NCBI RefSeq assembly: GCF_001027105.1
Contig: NZ_CP011526.1
Span: 248,001-312,000, forward strand
DNA from: Staphylococcus aureus
GTDB taxonomy: Bacteria > Bacillota > Bacilli > Staphylococcales > Staphylococcaceae
Reading direction: 5' to 3'
DNA: 64,000 nt
The notes under the pieces are model-generated. The model searched no databases and had not been told where the DNA came from. It was given only the letters and a program-made list of their open reading frames with translations. How positions within the stretch are numbered: the first letter of the stretch is position 1; every line of letters begins with the position of its first letter. This document shows, one piece after another, positions 60,596 to 64,000 of this stretch. A program made the position numbers and the translations under genes.

Positions 60596-61493
60596 GTATT
60601 CTCGAGAAGTTCAGCAAGCACGGGAGAACAATCAACCGATTGTAGCATTAGAATCAACAATTATTTCGCATGGTATGCCGTACCCACAAAATGTTGAAAT
60701 GGCAACAACAGTAGAGCAAATTATCAGGAATAATGGTGCCATTCCAGCAACCATAGCCATTATAGATGGCAAAATTAAAATTGGTTTAGAAAGCGAAGAT
60801 TTAGAAATACTGGCAACTAGTAAAGACGTTGCTAAAGTATCTAGAAGGGATTTAGCAGAAGTTATTGCGATGAAGTGTGTTGGTGCTACTACTGTAGCGA
60901 CGACGATGATATGTGCTGCAATGGCTGGTATTCAATTTTTTGTTACAGGAGGTATTGGGGGCGTCCATAAAGGTGCAGAACATACGATGGACATTTCAGC
61001 AGACTTAGAAGAACTGTCTAAAACAAATGTCACTGTTATCTGTGCAGGTGCCAAATCAATTTTAGACTTACCTAAGACGATGGAGTATTTAGAAACAAAA
61101 GGCGTTCCAGTTATTGGATATCAAACGAATGAATTGCCAGCATTCTTCACTCGCGAAAGCGGTGTTAAGTTAACAAGTTCGGTTGAAACGCCAGAACGAC
61201 TTGCTGACATTCATTTAACAAAACAGCAGTTAAATCTTGAAGGTGGCATTGTTGTTGCTAATCCAATTCCATATGAGCATGCCTTATCAAAAGCATATAT
61301 TGAGGCAATCATAAATGAAGCTGTTGTTGAAGCGGAAAATCAAGGTATTAAAGGTAAGGACGCCACACCGTTCTTGTTAGGGAAAATTGTAGAAAAAACG
61401 AATGGTAAAAGTTTAGCAGCAAATATAAAACTTGTTGAAAACAATGCGGCGTTGGGTGCTAAAATTGCTGTCGCTGTTAATAAATTATTGTAG
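60570..61493 (+). CDS. psuG: Pseudouridine-5'-phosphate glycosidase
   Basis: The 307-residue protein has the family motif ALESTIISHGMPYPQN (about 26-41, with the catalytic Glu), VTGGIGGVHKGAE and VICAGAKSILD (about 153-163, with the Lys that forms the Schiff base). It splits pseudouridine 5'-phosphate into uracil and ribose 5-phosphate. It starts inside psuK and is 10 bp from the permease gene. Confidence 0.93.
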   Translation: MANLQKYIEYSREVQQARENNQPIVALESTIISHGMPYPQNVEMATTVEQIIRNNGAIPATIAIIDGKIKIGLESEDLEILATSKDVAKVSRRDLAEVIAMKCVGATTVATTMICAAMAGIQFFVTGGIGGVHKGAEHTMDISADLEELSKTNVTVICAGAKSILDLPKTMEYLETKGVPVIGYQTNELPAFFTRESGVKLTSSVETPERLADIHLTKQQLNLEGGIVVANPIPYEHALSKAYIEAIINEAVVEAENQGIKGKDATPFLLGKIVEKTNGKSLAANIKLVENNAALGAKIAVAVNKLL

Positions 61494-61503
61494 GTGATGA
61501 TAC

Positions 61504-62724
61504 ATGAATATTTTATTCGCTATCACAGGGATAGCATTTGCACTATTTGTTGCGTTTTTATTCAGTTTTGATCGTAAAAAAATAGACTTCAAAAAGACGT
61601 TAATAATGATATTTATTCAAGTGTTGATCGTGTTATTTATGATGAACACAACGATTGGTTTGACAATTTTAACTGCACTAGGTTCATTTTTTGAAGGGCT
61701 AATAAATATTAGTAAAGCAGGCATAAATTTTGTTTTTGGAGATATACAAAATAAAAATGGCTTTACGTTCTTTTTAAACGTATTACTGCCATTAGTTTTT
61801 ATTTCTGTATTAATAGGCATCTTTAATTATATTAAGGTATTACCATTTATTATCAAATATGTAGGTATCGCTATTAATAAAATAACTAGAATGGGGCGCT
61901 TAGAAAGTTATTTTGCTATTTCAACAGCAATGTTTGGGCAACCAGAAGTATATTTAACAATAAAAGATATTATTCCAAGATTATCTAGAGCGAAATTATA
62001 TACAATTGCGACGTCTGGTATGAGTGCTGTTAGTATGGCAATGCTAGGTTCATATATGCAGATGATTGAACCCAAGTTCGTAGTTACAGCAGTAATGTTA
62101 AATATTTTTAGTGCGCTTATCATCGCCAGTGTAATCAATCCCTATAAATCTGATGATACTGATGTTGAAATTGATAACTTAACGAAATCCACAGAAACTA
62201 AAACATTGAATGGAAAAACAGGAAAACCTAAGAAAGTTGCCTTTTTCCAAATGATTGGTGATAGTGCGATGGATGGGTTTAAAATCGCTGTTGTAGTAGC
62301 CGTAATGTTGTTAGCATTTATTTCATTAATGGAAGCAATTAATATCATGTTTGGTAGTGTTGGTTTGAACTTTAAACAGCTTATTGGCTATGTGTTTGCA
62401 CCAATCGCATTCTTAATGGGGATTCCATGGAGCGAAGCTGTTCCAGCTGGCTCTTTAATGGCGACTAAATTAATTACAAATGAGTTTGTAGCAATGCTTG
62501 ATTTTAAAAATGTCCTGGGTGATGTATCAGCTCGAACACAAGGTATCATTTCAGTTTACTTAGTAAGCTTCGCTAATTTTGGTACGGTTGGTATCATCGT
62601 AGGTTCAATTAAAGGCATTAGTGATAAACAAGGAGAAAAAGTTGCATCCTTTGCAATGAGGTTGCTACTTGGTTCAACTCTAGCTTCAATCATTTCAGGA
62701 TCAATCATTGGCTTAGTATTGTAA
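61504..62724 (+). CDS. Nucleoside permease, NupC/CNT family (probable pseudouridine uptake)
   Basis: The 406-residue protein has about nine to ten helices and the concentrative nucleoside transporter pattern, including GQPEVYLTIKD (about 139-149) and the C-terminal NFGTVGIIVGSIK (about 359-371). As the third gene of the psuK-psuG operon it probably imports pseudouridine (a PsuT-type role), from context. GTAGGTGATGATAC lies before the ATG. Confidence 0.87.
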   Translation: MNILFAITGIAFALFVAFLFSFDRKKIDFKKTLIMIFIQVLIVLFMMNTTIGLTILTALGSFFEGLINISKAGINFVFGDIQNKNGFTFFLNVLLPLVFISVLIGIFNYIKVLPFIIKYVGIAINKITRMGRLESYFAISTAMFGQPEVYLTIKDIIPRLSRAKLYTIATSGMSAVSMAMLGSYMQMIEPKFVVTAVMLNIFSALIIASVINPYKSDDTDVEIDNLTKSTETKTLNGKTGKPKKVAFFQMIGDSAMDGFKIAVVVAVMLLAFISLMEAINIMFGSVGLNFKQLIGYVFAPIAFLMGIPWSEAVPAGSLMATKLITNEFVAMLDFKNVLGDVSARTQGIISVYLVSFANFGTVGIIVGSIKGISDKQGEKVASFAMRLLLGSTLASIISGSIIGLVL

Positions 62725-62762
62725 ATGAATCGAAGTACCTAAATTAAATTCATGGCAAAGCT

Positions 62763-62818
62763 AAACCCCGTCACCAAGTTGGCGCAACAGCGCATCATAA
62801 CTTAGTGACGGGGTTTTA
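62763..62818. terminator. Bidirectional terminator between the permease gene and nanT
   Basis: AAACCCCGTCAC (62763-62774) and GTGACGGGGTTT (62805-62816) pair perfectly, with AAGTT/AACTT pairing inside. The T tract suits the plus strand and A-rich flanks suit the convergent gene. Confidence 0.88.
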
Positions 62819-62828
62819 TCATAACAAT

Positions 62829-64000
62829 CTACTTTTTCGTAGCCGTTTTTGAAATGTATGTTGATGGTTTATCTTTTTCAAAAATTGTTAATCCCGTTAT
62901 ATCTTTTTTATGTTTTGAAGGGACAATGAAGCTAAGTATATAAGCAAAGACAAAAGCAACTGTAAATGAAATGGTAGATACATAGAAAGGTGAGTTACCT
63001 TTGCCAACACCATTATAGACATAAGCAAAGATGATACCCAATATTAATCCACAAATAACACCGAATGTATTCGTACGTTTAGTGAAAATACCAACTGCAA
63101 ATACACCAGCCAATGGAACGCCGAATAATCCAGTCACAAACAAGAATAAATCCCATAAGTCATTTGAATTAGAAGCAATTAAGTATAGTGACATTCCAAA
63201 ACCGAAAATACCTGCAATGATAATAATGAAACGTGCAAAGTTAACTTCGTGTCGCTCGCTACCTTTTCCGAAGAAGCGTTGCTTAATGTCGATTGAAATA
63301 CAAGCAGATATAGAATTTAAACTAGATGAAATGGTAGACTGTGCAGCGGCGAAAATGGCTGCAATAAGTAATCCTGCTACAAATGGTGGCATCTCAGTCA
63401 AAATGAAATATGGCACTACAGATGATGTATTGAAGCCTTTTGGTAAAACAGCTTCATGTGTATAAAATGAATACAGCATTGTACCCATACCATAAAATAA
63501 GGGTGCTGAAATTAAAGCTAGGATACCATTTGTCCATAACGATTTATTTGTTTCTTTTAAACTATCAGAAGCTTGATAACGCTGCACGACGTCTTGACTC
63601 GCTGTGTATTGATACAAGTTGTTGAAAATATTTCCTAGGAAAATAATTGGAATGGCAGCTGCCGCAGTATTTAGTTTCCAATTGTCTGCACTAATTAATT
63701 TTTTGTGCTCAATCGCATCTGCAAAGACAGTGCCGAAACCGCCTTTAATGTTCACAACACCTAGAATAATAATAACTAAAGCGCCGCCTAATAAAATGAC
63801 GCCTTGAATGAAATCACTCCAAACCACACCTTCGAAACCACCTAAAAATGTATATAAAATACATAGTAAACCAACGAGTGATGCAACGATATAAGGGTTC
63901 ATGTCTGATACAGATGTGATTGCTAATGTTGGTAAGTAGATAACAATTGCAACACGCCCTAAATGGTAAACGACAAATAATAATGAGCCAATGACACGTA
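62829..64000 (-). CDS. nanT: Sodium:solute symporter, probable sialic acid carrier NanT (5' end outside window)
   Basis: The reading frame continues to the end of the window, so the start is beyond it; the ATG at 63902 is internal. About 390 residues are seen, with multiple helices of the SSS family (GGFEGVVWSDFIQG, SSLNSISAC near the sodium site). The C-terminus is basic. In S. aureus this place holds the sialic acid transporter next to nanA; the substrate call rests on that gene order. Confidence 0.78.
   Translation of the reverse strand, partial: RVIGSLLFVVYHLGRVAIVIYLPTLAITSVSDMNPYIVASLVGLLCILYTFLGGFEGVVWSDFIQGVILLGGALVIIILGVVNIKGGFGTVFADAIEHKKLISADNWKLNTAAAAIPIIFLGNIFNNLYQYTASQDVVQRYQASDSLKETNKSLWTNGILALISAPLFYGMGTMLYSFYTHEAVLPKGFNTSSVVPYFILTEMPPFVAGLLIAAIFAAAQSTISSSLNSISACISIDIKQRFFGKGSERHEVNFARFIIIIAGIFGFGMSLYLIASNSNDLWDLFLFVTGLFGVPLAGVFAVGIFTKRTNTFGVICGLILGIIFAYVYNGVGKGNSPFYVSTISFTVAFVFAYILSFIVPSKHKKDITGLTIFEKDKPSTYISKTATKK

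Noticed and set aside
63902-63902. ATG at 63902 as the start of the symporter gene
   Set aside because: The frame continues with membrane-protein sequence (GRVAIVIYLPTLAITS) to the end of the window, so the true start is outside.

Overview
The window is chromosomal DNA of a low-GC Firmicute and is almost certainly Staphylococcus aureus. The gene order (tarS, scdA, lytSR, lrgAB, the ribose operon, lytM, the ess type VII secretion locus, sapS, the pseudouridine operon, nanT) and protein lengths such as LytM 316, EsxA 97, EssC 1479, EsaD 614 and SapS 296 residues match that species. The effector genes behind essC (esxC, esxB, esaE, esxD, esaD, esaG) are those of the essC1 type. No rRNA, tRNA, CRISPR array or intact insertion sequence was seen.

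Layout. 1-6.5 kb: end of the wall teichoic acid glycosyltransferase gene tarS, the Fe-S repair gene scdA, the LytSR two-component system and its target lrgAB. 6.5-9.7 kb: a GntR regulator divergent from an orphan PTS IIBA protein and a 6-phospho-beta-glucosidase. 9.7-10.9 kb: STAR-type repeats, a 172-bp inverted repeat and a methyltransferase gene behind a perfect Fur box. 11-14.6 kb: rbsUDK and rbsR. 15-19.9 kb: an IS1182-family remnant, an MFS exporter with a Fur-like site, a choloylglycine hydrolase homologue and lytM with a perfect WalR box. 20-24.3 kb: an ABC-2 exporter with a large membrane-anchored protein.

24.5-51.9 kb is the type VII secretion (Ess) region. It holds a DUF5079/DUF5080-like membrane pair, the wall hydrolase essH, the core esxA-esaA-essA-esaB-essB-essC, the secreted nuclease module esxC-esxB-esaE-esxD-esaD, and its antitoxin esaG. 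These are followed by an accessory array of eleven more esaG-type genes, one of them frameshifted, mostly on an exact 511-bp period. The array is interrupted by a second and a third DUF5079 gene, a second DUF5080 gene and its deleted copy, and a 72-residue membrane protein with a decayed copy. The esaG copies are mosaics: a few alternative central segments are combined with a few alternative C-terminal segments. The array ends with a small lipoprotein gene and a DUF4064-type membrane protein gene.

52-64 kb: a formate/nitrite-family channel, a BrnQ branched-chain amino acid carrier, the secreted acid phosphatase SapS, an HrtBA-like ABC transporter, a PfoR-like membrane protein, a pseudouridine breakdown operon (kinase, glycosidase, NupC permease) behind a perfect CcpA cre site, and the 3' part of a sialic-acid-type sodium symporter.

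Most of the window is known biology. The parts that look least described are the DUF5079/DUF5080 membrane modules around the secretion locus, the recombining esaG cassette array with its repeated upstream element, two intragenic hairpins in essA, and the predicted iron control of an uncharacterised methyltransferase. All functions are read from sequence and family knowledge; no database search was run.
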